A stretch of 64,000 nt of DNA, taken from the NCBI RefSeq assembly GCF_021083305.1, contig NZ_JAJFAY010000002.1:806001-870000 (forward strand), written 5' to 3'. The notes under the pieces are model-generated. The model ran no database searches. It was not told where the DNA came from and saw nothing but the letters and a program-made list of their open reading frames with translations. Below, piece by piece: positions 18,284-26,234 of this stretch (the first letter of the stretch is position 1; every line of letters begins with the position of its first letter). The stretch comes from Haladaptatus sp. DYF46 (GTDB taxonomy: Archaea; Halobacteriota; Halobacteria; Halobacteriales; Haladaptataceae). The translations under genes were made by a program, and so were the position numbers.

Positions 18284-18448
18284 TTTCGAGAGATACGGGT
18301 GCCGTCAGCAAAAGCGTTAGCTCTCCGTGAGGTTTTCGTCCAGTCAGCAGTCGAGGAGTAAGGATCGTCTCACGCGGTGGCCGTCGAGAAGGGTATCGTT
18401 TCGGGTGGAGATAGGATGCCATCCGCAGGCGTCGCTGAACGCAACGAA

Positions 18449-19039
18449 CTACGCTAGCTTCGAGAAATCGGTATCGACGTTGCCGTCGCGGTCCAAATCG
18501 ACGACGGCGTCGAACAGACCGAGGAAGCGTTCTATCTGTACCTCGTCGTGGACGCCCTTGGAGAGGTGGAACAGTCCGACCGCATCGTGTTTTTCGAGGA
18601 GGTCGAGAACTTCCTCGACCGTCCGGTAAACTCGCTGTTCGTCGGCGTAGTAGGCCATCTCGGTGATGGAGTCGAAACTGATGCGGCGTTTGCCCTCGGT
18701 CGTGCTCAGGAACTTCTCGGTGACGGAAAGGATCCCTTCGAGGTCGTCGGGAGCGGAGACGTAGTGGACATCGTTCGTGCTTCGTCGGGAGTAGCCGCGT
18801 TCGATGCTCAGCGTGTCGAGGATGTCGGCTTTTCCCTCGTCAACGTCGTAGTGGTCGAGTTTCTGTTTTACCTCGCGGGCCGTGGTTCGCGTCGAAATGA
18901 CGAGGAAGCGGTCAGTGTCAGTCTTCAAAAAGTCGGTGTCGATTCGGTCGGTTTCTCCGGTGCTCGGGTGTAAAAGGAGGACACCGGTGCCGCCCGGTAT
19001 CGAGTTCGGTGTGCCCTCTATATCGAGTTGGTAATCCAT
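18449..19039 (-). CDS. Haloarchaeal RecA-fold-like protein (probable DUF7090)
   Basis: A 196-residue protein that resembles the RecA/KaiC fold but lacks a clear Walker A: residues 17-28 read GGTGVLLLHPST where a P-loop would be. Later segments (DRFLVISTRTTA, RRISFDSITEMAYY, DAVGLFHLSKGVHD) follow the KaiC strand order. I believe it is classed as DUF7090. Such degenerate RecA-fold proteins are common in haloarchaea and are thought to be regulatory, but that is inference. Confidence 0.68.
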   Translation of the reverse strand: MDYQLDIEGTPNSIPGGTGVLLLHPSTGETDRIDTDFLKTDTDRFLVISTRTTAREVKQKLDHYDVDEGKADILDTLSIERGYSRRSTNDVHYVSAPDDLEGILSVTEKFLSTTEGKRRISFDSITEMAYYADEQRVYRTVEEVLDLLEKHDAVGLFHLSKGVHDEVQIERFLGLFDAVVDLDRDGNVDTDFSKLA

Positions 19040-19087
19040 ATCATCCGGTAACTAGCGGAAGCGACTTAAAATATGCGGGAACGCGGG

Positions 19088-19528
19088 TCAGAACACCGAG
19101 TCGGCGGTCGCCGCGCCGACGACGCTGAAAACCGACCCGACGCAGACGGCCTTCGCCGTCGTGAACAGCGCCTGCGTCGACGTGTGGCCGTCGAACAGAC
19201 CGTCGTGAAGGAACGTCTCGGGCGCGGCGAACACCACGGCGAGGATGGCGACCGACCCGAACGAGACAAGCATGAGCGAAATGAAGCGCGTCGGGACCCC
19301 GGCCACGTCCGCCTCGCGGTCGGGGTTGCGGTCGTGGTCCGCCTTGTAGAGCGCGCCGTATCCGATTCCGAAGACGAGACAGACCGTCGCGAGCACGTGA
19401 ACCGCGGACATCGTTCCCGCGACCGTCCAAACCTCCTCCGTGACGACGAACGGGCCAGCGAGGAGGAACCCCCCGAGGATCTGTTGGGCCGTATCGGCGA
19501 CGGCGAATCGTTTTCTCGAACCGACCAT
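19088..19528 (-). CDS. DUF2391 family integral membrane protein
   Basis: A 146-residue membrane protein with four predicted helices. The opening (ILGGFLLAGPFVVTEEVWTV) is the hallmark of DUF2391/TIGR02587 proteins. Start is ATG 19526-19528; the long upstream frame overlaps the divergent methyltransferase and is rejected. Function unknown. Confidence 0.78.
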   Translation of the reverse strand: MVGSRKRFAVADTAQQILGGFLLAGPFVVTEEVWTVAGTMSAVHVLATVCLVFGIGYGALYKADHDRNPDREADVAGVPTRFISLMLVSFGSVAILAVVFAAPETFLHDGLFDGHTSTQALFTTAKAVCVGSVFSVVGAATADSVF

Positions 19529-19606
19529 GTCCACCGAAAAGGAGTCGAGAAATAAAGCCCTGTGCGTTCCGAACGCGTTTTGTCGGGGACGGTCGTTTCC
19601 TCGTGC

Positions 19607-20287
19607 ATGAGCGTTCGCGAGGAGTTCGACGATTGGGCGGCGGACGGCCGCGACAAGGGAATGGAAGACCGACACTGGCACACGGCAAAACACGTCCTCG
19701 CCCGGATACCGGTGGAAGCGGGCGACACGGTACTCGATTTGGGATGCGGAAGCGGATACGCCGGACGGGCACTGCGCGATACGAAGAACGCGGGACGCGT
19801 GTACGGACTCGACGGGTCGCCCGAGATGGCACGCAACGCGCAGGGATACACCGACGATTCGAGCGTCTCGTATCTCGTCGGCGATTTCGACCACCTGCCG
19901 TTCGCGGACGACAGCGTGGACCACGTGTTCACGATGGAGGCGTTTTACTACGCGAACGACCCGCACGAGACGCTTCGGGAGGTCCGGCGGATTCTCCGAC
20001 CCGGCGGCACGTTCTTCTGTGCGGTGAACTACTACGAGGAGAACGTCCACTCCCACGCGTGGCAGGACTCGATTTCCGTCGAGATGACGCGCTGGAGCGG
20101 CGAGGAGTATCGTGCGGCGTTCCGTGAAGCGGGATTGTACGTCGCAGAGCAGGACAACGTTCCCGACAGGGAAATCGAGATTCCCGATGAAAGGGAGTTT
20201 CCGACCGAAAGCTGGGAGACGCGCGAGGCGATGGTCGAACGATACCGCGAGTTCGGCACGCTATTGACCGTCGGGGTCGCGCCGTAA
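19607..20287 (+). CDS. Class I SAM-dependent methyltransferase
   Basis: A 226-residue enzyme with an unusually complete SAM motif set: motif I TVLDLGCGSGYAGRAL (about residues 42-57), the acidic VYGLDGSPEMA, and the post-motif II VGDFDHLPFADDSVDHV, ending with LRPGGTFFCAVNYY. This pattern is close to the UbiE/COG2226 group, but no substrate can be assigned. An ORB-like box begins within the stop codon (20286). Confidence 0.88.
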   Translation: MSVREEFDDWAADGRDKGMEDRHWHTAKHVLARIPVEAGDTVLDLGCGSGYAGRALRDTKNAGRVYGLDGSPEMARNAQGYTDDSSVSYLVGDFDHLPFADDSVDHVFTMEAFYYANDPHETLREVRRILRPGGTFFCAVNYYEENVHSHAWQDSISVEMTRWSGEEYRAAFREAGLYVAEQDNVPDREIEIPDEREFPTESWETREAMVERYREFGTLLTVGVAP

Positions 20288-20306
20288 CCCCTTCGTTTCG
20301 GGTGGA
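20286..20306 (-). repeat. ORB-like box (origin recognition box)
   Basis: The plus strand reads accccttcgtttcgggtgga, matching the archaeal ORB pattern (short dyad, then GAAACGAAGGGG) on the minus strand. It lies 12.4 kb left of the unwinding region, with its G-run pointing away from it. It overlaps the methyltransferase stop codon. Confidence 0.6.
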
Positions 20307-20383
20307 GCAGGACGACAAACTGTCGGTTTCGAGGGAGACAGCCGATGAGACCCAGCCGGGCAATAGCACGCGCTACCGGAGGA

Positions 20384-20388
20384 TTTAA
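20384..20388 (+). promoter_or_regulatory. TATA-like box of mdh
   Basis: The short TA-rich core tttaa within ggatttaacc lies about 29-33 nt before the mdh ATG at 20417, compatible with a leaderless start. Confidence 0.35.
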
Positions 20389-20416
20389 CCAAACAGCAGG
20401 GCGTTTTGTAGGTGAC

Positions 20417-21334
20417 ATGGTGAAAGTAAGCGTAGTCGGCGCGGCAGGCACTGTCGGGGCCGCCGCAGGCTACAACATCGCACTGCGTGATGTCGCGGAC
20501 GAACTCGTTCTCGTTGACATACCGGACATGGAAGACAAGACCGTCGGTCAGGCCGCGGACGTGAACCACGGGGCCGCCTACGACTCCAACACGGTCGTTC
20601 GACAAGGGACCTACGAGGACACCGCCGGGTCCGACGTCGTCGTCATCACCGCCGGAATCCCGCGTCAACCGGGACAGACGCGTATCGACCTCGCGGGCGA
20701 CAACGCGCCCATCATGGAGGACATCGGCTCCTCCATCGCCGAGCACAACGACGATGACTTCGTCACCATCACGACGTCGAACCCCGTGGACCTCCTCAAC
20801 CGCCACCTGTACGAAACGGGTGATCGAGCGCGGAAGAAAGTCATCGGCTTCGGTGGCCGTCTCGATAGCGCGCGATTCCGCTACGTCCTGAGCCAGCGCT
20901 TCGACGCGCCGGTCCAGAACGTCGAAGCGACCATCATGGGCGAACACGGCGACGCGCAGGTTCCCGTCTTCTCCAAGGTTCGCATCGACGGTGCGGACCC
21001 CGAGTTCTCGGACGACGAGAAGGAAGAAATCCTCGGCGAACTCAAAGAGAGCGCGATGAACGTCATCGAGAAGAAGGGCGCGACCCAGTGGGGCCCGGCG
21101 ACGGGCGTCGGCCACATGGTCGAAGCCGTCATCCGCGACACGGGCGAAGTGCTCCCCGGTTCCATCAAACTCGAAGGCGAGTACGGTCACGAAGGCGTCG
21201 CGCTCGGCGTCCCCATCAAACTCGGCGCGAACGGCGTCGAGGAAGTCGTCGAGTGGAACCTCACCGAGTTCGAACGCGAACAACTCGGCGGGGCGGCGGA
21301 CAAACTCGCAGAGCAGTACGAGAAAATCGAGTAA
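20417..21334 (+). CDS. mdh: Malate dehydrogenase (LDH-like, halophilic)
   Basis: Interconverts malate and oxaloacetate with NAD; cytosolic, TCA cycle. The 305-residue protein aligns closely, from memory, with the well-studied Haloarcula marismortui enzyme: Rossmann motif [20 protein letters not shown], substrate Arg in [20 protein letters not shown], catalytic His in [12 protein letters not shown]. The long frame upstream (from 20345) is not used; ATG 20417 matches the known N-terminus. Confidence 0.96.
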   Translation: MVKVSVVGAAGTVGAAAGYNIALRDVADELVLVDIPDMEDKTVGQAADVNHGAAYDSNTVVRQGTYEDTAGSDVVVITAGIPRQPGQTRIDLAGDNAPIMEDIGSSIAEHNDDDFVTITTSNPVDLLNRHLYETGDRARKKVIGFGGRLDSARFRYVLSQRFDAPVQNVEATIMGEHGDAQVPVFSKVRIDGADPEFSDDEKEEILGELKESAMNVIEKKGATQWGPATGVGHMVEAVIRDTGEVLPGSIKLEGEYGHEGVALGVPIKLGANGVEEVVEWNLTEFEREQLGGAADKLAEQYEKIE

Positions 21335-21439
21335 GCGGGTTCCCGAGCGATTTCGAGTTTTCCTATTTTTCGAATCGATGCCCGTGGTGAGCCATAGTTA
21401 TCGTCGGCGTACAGCTTTCTCCCCAAACGTCCGACCACC

Positions 21440-22099
21440 TCACCGCCCTTTCGCCAACCGCATACCGGTCTTGTCCGGCAATCCGGCTTCCCGAACCGCT
21501 TCCTGTACCGCCTCGATATCGTACTCGACACGACGTTCCTCGACGCGCAACTCGTCGAGGTCGAGAATCGCATACGCAGCACGCGGGTCGCCGTCACGCG
21601 GTTGGCCGACGCTACCGGGGTTCAGTACGATGCCGTCGTCGTACCTTTCGTGGTGTTGAACGTGCGTATGGCCCATGATGAGGGCTTCCTCGTCGCCGAG
21701 CAGGTCAGCGTCGAACTCCGCTGGGTAGGTGTAGTGGTCGGGGTCGTCGGGATGGCCGTGGACGATTCTGACCCGGCGGTCACAGACGCGCCGCGAGTCG
21801 GAGTGGTGAGAAAGCCAGTCCATCTGGAGGTCGTTGAGTTCGTCGCGGGCGTATTCGACGCCCGCTTTGGCCATGCCGTTGAAACGAAACGCGGTTCCGG
21901 TGACGACCGCTCGGTCGTGGTTGCCCATCACGCTCGCCGAAACGCGGTCGCGGAGGGTGTCGATGCATTCGCCCGGCCATGGATTGTATCCGACCACATC
22001 GCCCGCACAGAGCAGCGTCTCGACGGGCGGCATGTCGTCGAGAACGGCATCGAGTGCGACCCGATTCGAGTGAACGTCCGAAATCACGCCGACTTTCAT
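21440..22099 (-). CDS. Metallophosphoesterase (YfcE/MJ0936 type)
   Basis: A 219-residue calcineurin-fold phosphodiesterase. Metal ligands are in GVISDVHSN (DxH), CAGDVVGYNPWP (GD), MGNHDRAV (GNHD), IVHGHPDD and GHTHVQHH. It belongs to the small YfcE-like group that hydrolyses bis-pNPP in vitro; the natural substrate is unknown. The start codon is ATG 22097-22099; the gene ends 105 nt from the mdh stop, convergently. Confidence 0.9.
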   Translation of the reverse strand: MKVGVISDVHSNRVALDAVLDDMPPVETLLCAGDVVGYNPWPGECIDTLRDRVSASVMGNHDRAVVTGTAFRFNGMAKAGVEYARDELNDLQMDWLSHHSDSRRVCDRRVRIVHGHPDDPDHYTYPAEFDADLLGDEEALIMGHTHVQHHERYDDGIVLNPGSVGQPRDGDPRAAYAILDLDELRVEERRVEYDIEAVQEAVREAGLPDKTGMRLAKGR

Positions 22100-22124
22100 G
22101 GTCGGCGATACGTTCGGAAAAGAC

Positions 22125-22703
22125 TTAGTTCCCGTTCTCGACCGCGAGGGAGAAACCGCCGTTTTCGTCGTTTCGTGCGACGCCGACTCCGCAGACGGGG
22201 TGTTCGAAGTCGAGTTCGTAGGCCGCGCTCGCCGCAGTTTCGGCGTCCGCGGCGTCGAAGTCGAAGGCTTCCGGCGTGTCCTTCTCGTAGGTCGCCACGA
22301 GCGTCGGTTCCGTGATCTCTTTCACCAGCAAAGCGTCCCGACGGACGATGCCGATGTACGACTCCTCGCCAACGGTACCGGCGATTCGCGGCGTGTCGTA
22401 GTCGTCCTTCTCGTAATCGAGCGCGAGGAGGCTTTCAGCGAGGGCGTCGCGCGCCGGGTAGCCGAGTTCGATCTTCTCGGCGATGGGGTCCACCTGCGAC
22501 CCGTTGCCGATGACCGCCGTCTCGCCGACGACGCGGGCACAGTTGTACGCGATGTAGGGGTTGTCGGTCGCCGGTGCGTCCTCGGTGGGGCCGACGGTCA
22601 CGGTATCGCCGTGAGCCACCGCTTTTCGGTTCGGGAACGACCGCGAGGAGACTCGATAGGCACCGACTTCGGGACCGACGACGATGAAACGTCCGATGTA
22701 CAT
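22125..22703 (-). CDS. purO: IMP cyclohydrolase (archaeal PurO type)
   Basis: Last step of purine synthesis, closing the ring of FAICAR to IMP; the archaeal enzyme is unrelated to bacterial PurH. The 192-residue protein opens [20 protein letters not shown] and carries [27 protein letters not shown] and [20 protein letters not shown], all familiar from archaeal PurO. ATG 22703 is chosen because the sequence upstream of it is not conserved in character. Confidence 0.88.
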   Translation of the reverse strand: MYIGRFIVVGPEVGAYRVSSRSFPNRKAVAHGDTVTVGPTEDAPATDNPYIAYNCARVVGETAVIGNGSQVDPIAEKIELGYPARDALAESLLALDYEKDDYDTPRIAGTVGEESYIGIVRRDALLVKEITEPTLVATYEKDTPEAFDFDAADAETAASAAYELDFEHPVCGVGVARNDENGGFSLAVENGN

Positions 22704-22835
22704 ACACGAACATGCGTAAGTAGGACGGAAATAGGTGCTGGTTTGTGCATGCACACGTGATGTGAGTCGGTATCACACGCGGAGCAAACGCGCAACGCTT
22801 ACAAGTAAGGGGGAAATACGATATCTTGCAGTTCG

Positions 22836-22908
22836 AGTCCCATGGGGTAGTGGCCAATCCTGTTGCCTTCTGGGGGCAACGACCGCGGTTCGAATCCGTG
22901 TGGGACTA
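22836..22908 (+). tRNA. tRNA-Gln (anticodon CTG)
   Basis: A 73-nt cloverleaf. Acceptor AGTCCCA pairs fully with TGGGACT, followed by discriminator A at 22908. The anticodon stem TTGCC/GGCAA carries loop TTCTGGG, so the anticodon is CTG (reads CAG, Gln). The T-stem CGCGG/CCGTG has one G-U pair with loop TTCGAAT. No CCA is encoded. There is no intron. A decayed copy lies 2.7 kb to the right (25612). Confidence 0.95.
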
Positions 22909-22969
22909 TCAGAAATTTTACATTAATCCTCCCGAAACATAGTGACTTCTCTCGTGGAGGTGGTGCTGC

Positions 22970-23098
22970 ATGAGTCGCACCTGCCCGCGGTGCGGCGAGA
23001 AGATAGGATGGACGATAGTGAGCGGTCCGAGTACCGCCAGCGTCCATCCGTGCGGCTGTACCATTGCTCCGGACCAACTACAGGGAGGTGAGGAGTGA
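22970..23098 (+). CDS. Cys-rich micropeptide, zinc-ribbon-like (42 aa)
   Basis: Starts 61 nt after the tRNA-Gln. The 42 residues open MSRTCPRCGEK and contain a second pair in VHPCGCT, giving the four Cys of a potential zinc ribbon. A Shine-Dalgarno-like ggaggtgg lies 6-13 nt before the ATG, unlike most genes in this window. The stop overlaps the next ATG (TGATG at 23096-23100), so translation is coupled. No family recognised. Confidence 0.62.
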   Translation: MSRTCPRCGEKIGWTIVSGPSTASVHPCGCTIAPDQLQGGEE

Positions 23099-23208
23099 TG
23101 TCCGGAACACTCTGTTCTACCTGCGGAGAGCTATCCTCGTGCTGCTATCGCTGTTCGGAGTGTGGTGCGGATCTCGCTGGAAAGGGAGGTGACGGCAATG
23201 GGTGGTGA
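23098..23208 (+). CDS. Cys-rich micropeptide (36 aa)
   Basis: Overlaps the previous stop by the TGATG junction and ends inside the start of the next gene (ATG 23198). In 36 residues it has seven Cys, arranged CSTCGE, then CCYRCSECG, enough for one or two zinc knuckles. The Gly/Lys-rich tail has no predicted structure. Such small zinc-finger proteins are frequent in haloarchaeal viruses and integrated elements, and the tight overlap on both sides supports real translation. Confidence 0.6.
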   Translation: MSGTLCSTCGELSSCCYRCSECGADLAGKGGDGNGW

Positions 23209-23884
23209 GGAATTGCTCGAACGGCTCGCGAAACGTGTGGCCGACCTCGAAGCGAAGGTCGAAGCGCAGGAAGAACGAGGCGACCATCTCGAAGCGCGCG
23301 TCGAGGAACTCGAAGAGGAGAACGAGCAGCTTCGCACGAAATTCGACGAACAGGAGGAACAGAACCAACGTGTGCGTGCGTCTGTTTCACGTATCATCAA
23401 CGACGTTCGCGAGTATTCCTCGGAGGACGGGAGTAGCGTTGACGCAACATCACCGAACCTCGTCGCGGAGGCGGCAAACGTCGGCAGAGAGCTGTACGAC
23501 TGCATCGAGCGGTCGAAGGAGAACGCCGGGCTGCTGAACTTCAAAACGAAGCGCCCCGAGTCAGTCACAGTCCAGGAGAAGTATCTGAACGTCCTCGGAC
23601 GAGCGGAGGAGAAGGCACAGGAGTCCGGTGCGGACGTCGTCTTTCTGAACTACCGAGAAGTGGCGACGCACTACGGCTGTGCATACAACACGGACGGGTA
23701 TCGCGTAATGGATGAGATGGAGGAACGAGTTCCGGGCGTTCACTACGTCGACGGCCACCTCGCCAACCCGGAGATTGACCCGACGACGAAGATCAAGGAG
23801 AAGAGCATCCGCGTCGAGTGGAACCACCCTGACCTCCGTGGTTGGGTCCGCGCTCATCGGGAGGGGGAGACTAGGATATCATAA
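23198..23884 (+). CDS. Coiled-coil protein of the accessory island
   Basis: A 228-residue protein whose start overlaps the previous frame by 11 nt. Residues 1-70 form a long heptad coiled coil (LLERLAKRVADLEAKV onward). The second half (residues 105-225) has mixed helix/strand and an ENAGLLNFKTKRPES segment; the shape suggests an oligomeric DNA-binding or structural protein, but I recognise no domain. Third gene of a coupled three-gene unit ending in a GC-rich hairpin. Confidence 0.72.
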   Translation: MGGEELLERLAKRVADLEAKVEAQEERGDHLEARVEELEEENEQLRTKFDEQEEQNQRVRASVSRIINDVREYSSEDGSSVDATSPNLVAEAANVGRELYDCIERSKENAGLLNFKTKRPESVTVQEKYLNVLGRAEEKAQESGADVVFLNYREVATHYGCAYNTDGYRVMDEMEERVPGVHYVDGHLANPEIDPTTKIKEKSIRVEWNHPDLRGWVRAHREGETRIS

Positions 23885-23886
23885 TA

Positions 23887-23910
23887 CGGGGGGTCCCGGC
23901 GGACCCCCCG
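23887..23910 (+). terminator. GC-rich hairpin at the end of the island operon
   Basis: A perfect 10-bp stem, cggggggtcc and ggaccccccg, with a cggc loop, lies two nucleotides after the TAA of the coiled-coil gene. It is the strongest hairpin near this operon. There is no following T-run, so it may act as an mRNA stabiliser or transcription barrier instead of a classical terminator. Confidence 0.5.
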
Positions 23911-24102
23911 TGAGCCACATCACACCAACCATAGGTCACAACATTCACGCTAGCCACCCTCTGTAAGCATCCCTCGACTACTGCTGAGTGCGGTTGTTTC
24001 TGCGGTGTTTCTGCGGTGTGAACGAGAGATAACTGGACGTTTCTCGTGTTCTTACAACGTTATAATCGCTCGACGAATTTCAACAGTTCCCGAGTAGTAT
24101 CT

Positions 24103-24525
24103 TCAAAACGGGTCGCTCGCGGTATTGAGTCGTCGAATGTCTTCGACCACATCGAAGTCGTCGTCGAAACTGTAGACGTACTCGATACCCTCGCGTTGCA
24201 TATAGGCCGTCGTCAGAGCATCGACGAACGTGAGTGACGGATACTGTCGGTAGAGCGCTTGGCCGCTCGTGAAATCTGCTTTTGGCGAGCGAACGATTTC
24301 GAATCCCGCGCTCTCAATGAGAGTGTCGAGCGTAGCGATAGCGGCATCGTGTCCTGCACGCCGTCCGAGAATGTTCAAGACTTCACCGAGAACGTAGTCC
24401 GTGACGTGAGCCACCGGAAGGTCGCCGTGGTCGATGGCCCGGACAATTTCGTTTGCTCAGTCGTGGTATTGGTCACGGGCTAATCGCTGTCCGATGAGAA
24501 TATTCGAATCGACGACAACTGGCAT
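24103..24525 (-). pseudogene. vapC: VapC-type PIN toxin with premature stop
   Basis: The frame from ATG 24523-24525 reads MPVVVDSNILIGQRLARDQY and reaches an in-frame TGA at 24457-24459 (codon 23), then continues without interruption to 24103. Full length would be 140 residues. PIN-domain acids are visible: D6, the E in LGEVLN, the D in TFVDALT and DDDFD near the end. The TGA probably replaced CGA (Arg) by one C-to-T change. The remaining frame can restart at GTG 24414 but lacks the first catalytic Asp, so toxin activity should be lost. The start overlaps the antitoxin stop (TAATG). Confidence 0.75.
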
Positions 24526-24773
24526 TAGAACGCCCCGAACTCCTTCTCCAATTCGACTGCATTCGTCTCTTCGCCGATGTCTACCGGTTCGAGGTCATCG
24601 AACGCTCCAAATCGCTGCTTTACCACTTCGACAGTCAGGTTTTCCTCGTCGTCGAGTCGCCATCGAAGCTTATCGCCGGGTTCGATGTCCAGTGCGTCCC
24701 GAATCTGGGACGGCACGGTCACCGAATGACCGTCATTAACCGTGGTCTCGTCGGTGACTTGGTTGCTTGCCAT
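24525..24773 (-). CDS. vapB: VapB-type antitoxin, AbrB/SpoVT fold
   Basis: An 82-residue protein with a swapped-hairpin AbrB DNA-binding domain: VNDGHSVTVPSQIRDALDIE, then GDKLRWRLDDEE at residues 33-44. The acidic C-terminal tail would normally neutralise the PIN toxin. It is intact while its toxin partner is interrupted. Members of this family repress their own operon, so the 5' region (24774-24822) likely holds the operator. Upstream (24823) is a same-strand small gene. Confidence 0.82.
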   Translation of the reverse strand: MASNQVTDETTVNDGHSVTVPSQIRDALDIEPGDKLRWRLDDEENLTVEVVKQRFGAFDDLEPVDIGEETNAVELEKEFGAF

Positions 24774-24822
24774 AACAGAAGATTATCTTTCGTAGTCAAA
24801 AAGTCTATTGCAGACCGTAGAC

Positions 24823-25071
24823 TCACTCGTTGACTTGTACCCTCGATTCGACCCGGTATTCGAGCGTTACCCGTGGTGTGCTCAGAACCTCCACTAGTTC
24901 TGCCGTCATATCTGGGTGGTCGGCAGCACGTTCGAGGTTCTTCATCATTCGTCGGGTGAACTCCGCACTCGCATCGAGGCCTTTGCTCCTCGTCGATTCG
25001 CCGAGTAATTCACCAGCTTGGTCGTAGAGATCCTTCCGGTACTCGTACTTTCCATCCGACTTGATTCGCAT
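24823..25071 (-). CDS. Small haloarchaeal protein (probable DUF7692)
   Basis: An 82-residue protein starting MRIKSDGKYEYRKDLYDQ, with predicted helices carrying FTRRMMKNLERA and a strand-rich end (TPRVTLEYRVESRV). The sequence agrees with my memory of a family called DUF7692, often found near toxin-antitoxin or mobile genes in haloarchaea. Function unknown. The ATG at 25071 is used; a frame extension to 25098 is not protein-like. Confidence 0.62.
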   Translation of the reverse strand: MRIKSDGKYEYRKDLYDQAGELLGESTRSKGLDASAEFTRRMMKNLERAADHPDMTAELVEVLSTPRVTLEYRVESRVQVNE

Positions 25072-25098
25072 AGGTGATATTGCACATCGGGGTGACAA

Positions 25099-25611
25099 AG
25101 GCGTTCTGCTGGGGGTACTGAAACCGCGTCAGTATATATGGAGAAGTAGATTCGGGAATTCTCACGGACACAATCAACGACTCACTCTACTCTCCCGGAT
25201 TCGATTTACGGACGGAGAAACGGACTGGTGGACGTTCTTTTCAGAATTCCTTCCCACCATACATGTCAATATATTCGTAATAATATATGAATGTTCGTGT
25301 ATAAACAATATTTCCATCGGTCAATACGGTACGGTGGTTTATATTTTAATATTATTACGCCTATTGTATTATAATGACAAATACTTATGGGAGATCGTAC
25401 TGACATACTACCCGCAGATGTCGGCACGAGGTTGGCATCTGTCATCCCGGGCTAGTATCCCGATATCACTACTTTCAGCCGGAATGTTGCCGTTTCAGCA
25501 CTGCTGATTGACGGAGTAGCAGCTTTGATGCAGAGATGTTCTGAAATAGACATATTCCGGACAGTGCTACCGTCCGGCGGAGGTTCAGCAAACGAATCGT
25601 TGGGATTTCGA
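25099..25611. other. Intergenic, AT-rich segment of the island
   Basis: No gene of normal size. Bases 25255-25390 are strikingly AT-rich compared with the rest of the window (runs such as taatatatga and tatattttaatattatt). A 22-codon frame at 25387-25455 (MGDRTDILPADVGTRLAS, then a stop) follows this AT-rich DNA and could be the decayed start of a lost gene. The remainder up to the tRNA remnant shows no coding signal. The stretch is most easily read as a degraded mobile-element segment. Confidence 0.5.
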
Positions 25612-25684
25612 AGACCCATGGGGAAGTGGCCAATTCTATCGCCTTCCGAGAGGCACCGACCACAGCTCAAATACGTGTAAAACG
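25612..25684 (+). pseudogene. Decayed tRNA-Gln copy
   Basis: Aligns end to end, without gaps, with the intact tRNA-Gln at 22836: the first 67 positions differ at about 13 sites (roughly 80% identity), including identical catgggg and agtggccaat blocks. The acceptor stem no longer pairs, the anticodon stem is broken and the T-loop has lost TTCGAAT, so it cannot be functional. Together with the intact gene it brackets the accessory island. Confidence 0.75.
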
Positions 25685-25733
25685 GCTCAGAATCGGGATA
25701 ACAGTGGTGATTCAGCTCCTCGATACCAGAAGC

Positions 25734-25757
25734 AACCCCCTCCATTTCCACTGGAAA
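25734..25757 (-). repeat. ORB-like box
   Basis: The plus strand reads aaccccctccatttccactggaaaa: an ORB dyad (TTTCCACTGGAAA) with a C-run on the left. The orientation is minus, so the G-run points away from the origin, 7 kb to the right. Confidence 0.6.
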
Positions 25758-25766
25758 AGACGCCGA

Positions 25767-26147
25767 TTACTGCCAATTAGTCTCCGACTCGGAGTCGGTC
25801 TCTTCTTCGTCCAACTCACTCAACTCCCGCTCCTCGTTGTACTCCGCCATGCCGCCGGCTTCGCCGGAGATTTCGTTGTACACGGCTTCGCGCGCTTCTT
25901 CAGGGGATTCGAAGCGTTCGTCCACGATGCGGTCGAAGACGCTTCCGAGCGTCTCCGTCTCGTTCGGCAAATCGAGCGGTTGGTCGCCGTATTCGGTCGC
26001 CAACTCCTCGCTCGTCGTCGGATACTTGTGTTCGCCGAGCATCCGACCCGCGTCGCCGAGCACGTCTTCGACTCGCTCCGCTCGTTCGTGTTGCCGCTCG
26101 CGGGCACTATCCTGTACGCGTTCGGCGTCGTGGTTCTCGTCGGACAT
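25767..26147 (-). CDS. Conserved haloarchaeal protein (probable DUF5789)
   Basis: A 126-residue acidic protein, start ATG 26145-26147. The core YPTTSEELATEYGD, LDLPNETETLGSVFDRI and FESPEEAREAVYNEISGEAG, followed by AEYNEERELSEL, fits the haloarchaeal DUF5789 family. Function unknown; a very acidic tail suits salt adaptation. It precedes cgi121 and hel308, which lie upstream on the same strand, but a 87-nt gap separates it from cgi121. Confidence 0.78.
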   Translation of the reverse strand: MSDENHDAERVQDSARERQHERAERVEDVLGDAGRMLGEHKYPTTSEELATEYGDQPLDLPNETETLGSVFDRIVDERFESPEEAREAVYNEISGEAGGMAEYNEERELSELDEEETDSESETNWQ

Positions 26148-26234
26148 TGCTCTGGACCGAACTACGCCACACCGTTTGAAATTCATACTGGCCAGCAAGA
26201 GCACGGCCGCCGACATCGTGTCCCGTCACCACAC

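Noticed and set aside
25387..25455. 22-codon frame in the AT-rich segment
   Set aside because: Too short and without a recognisable family to call a gene; noted as a possible gene remnant.
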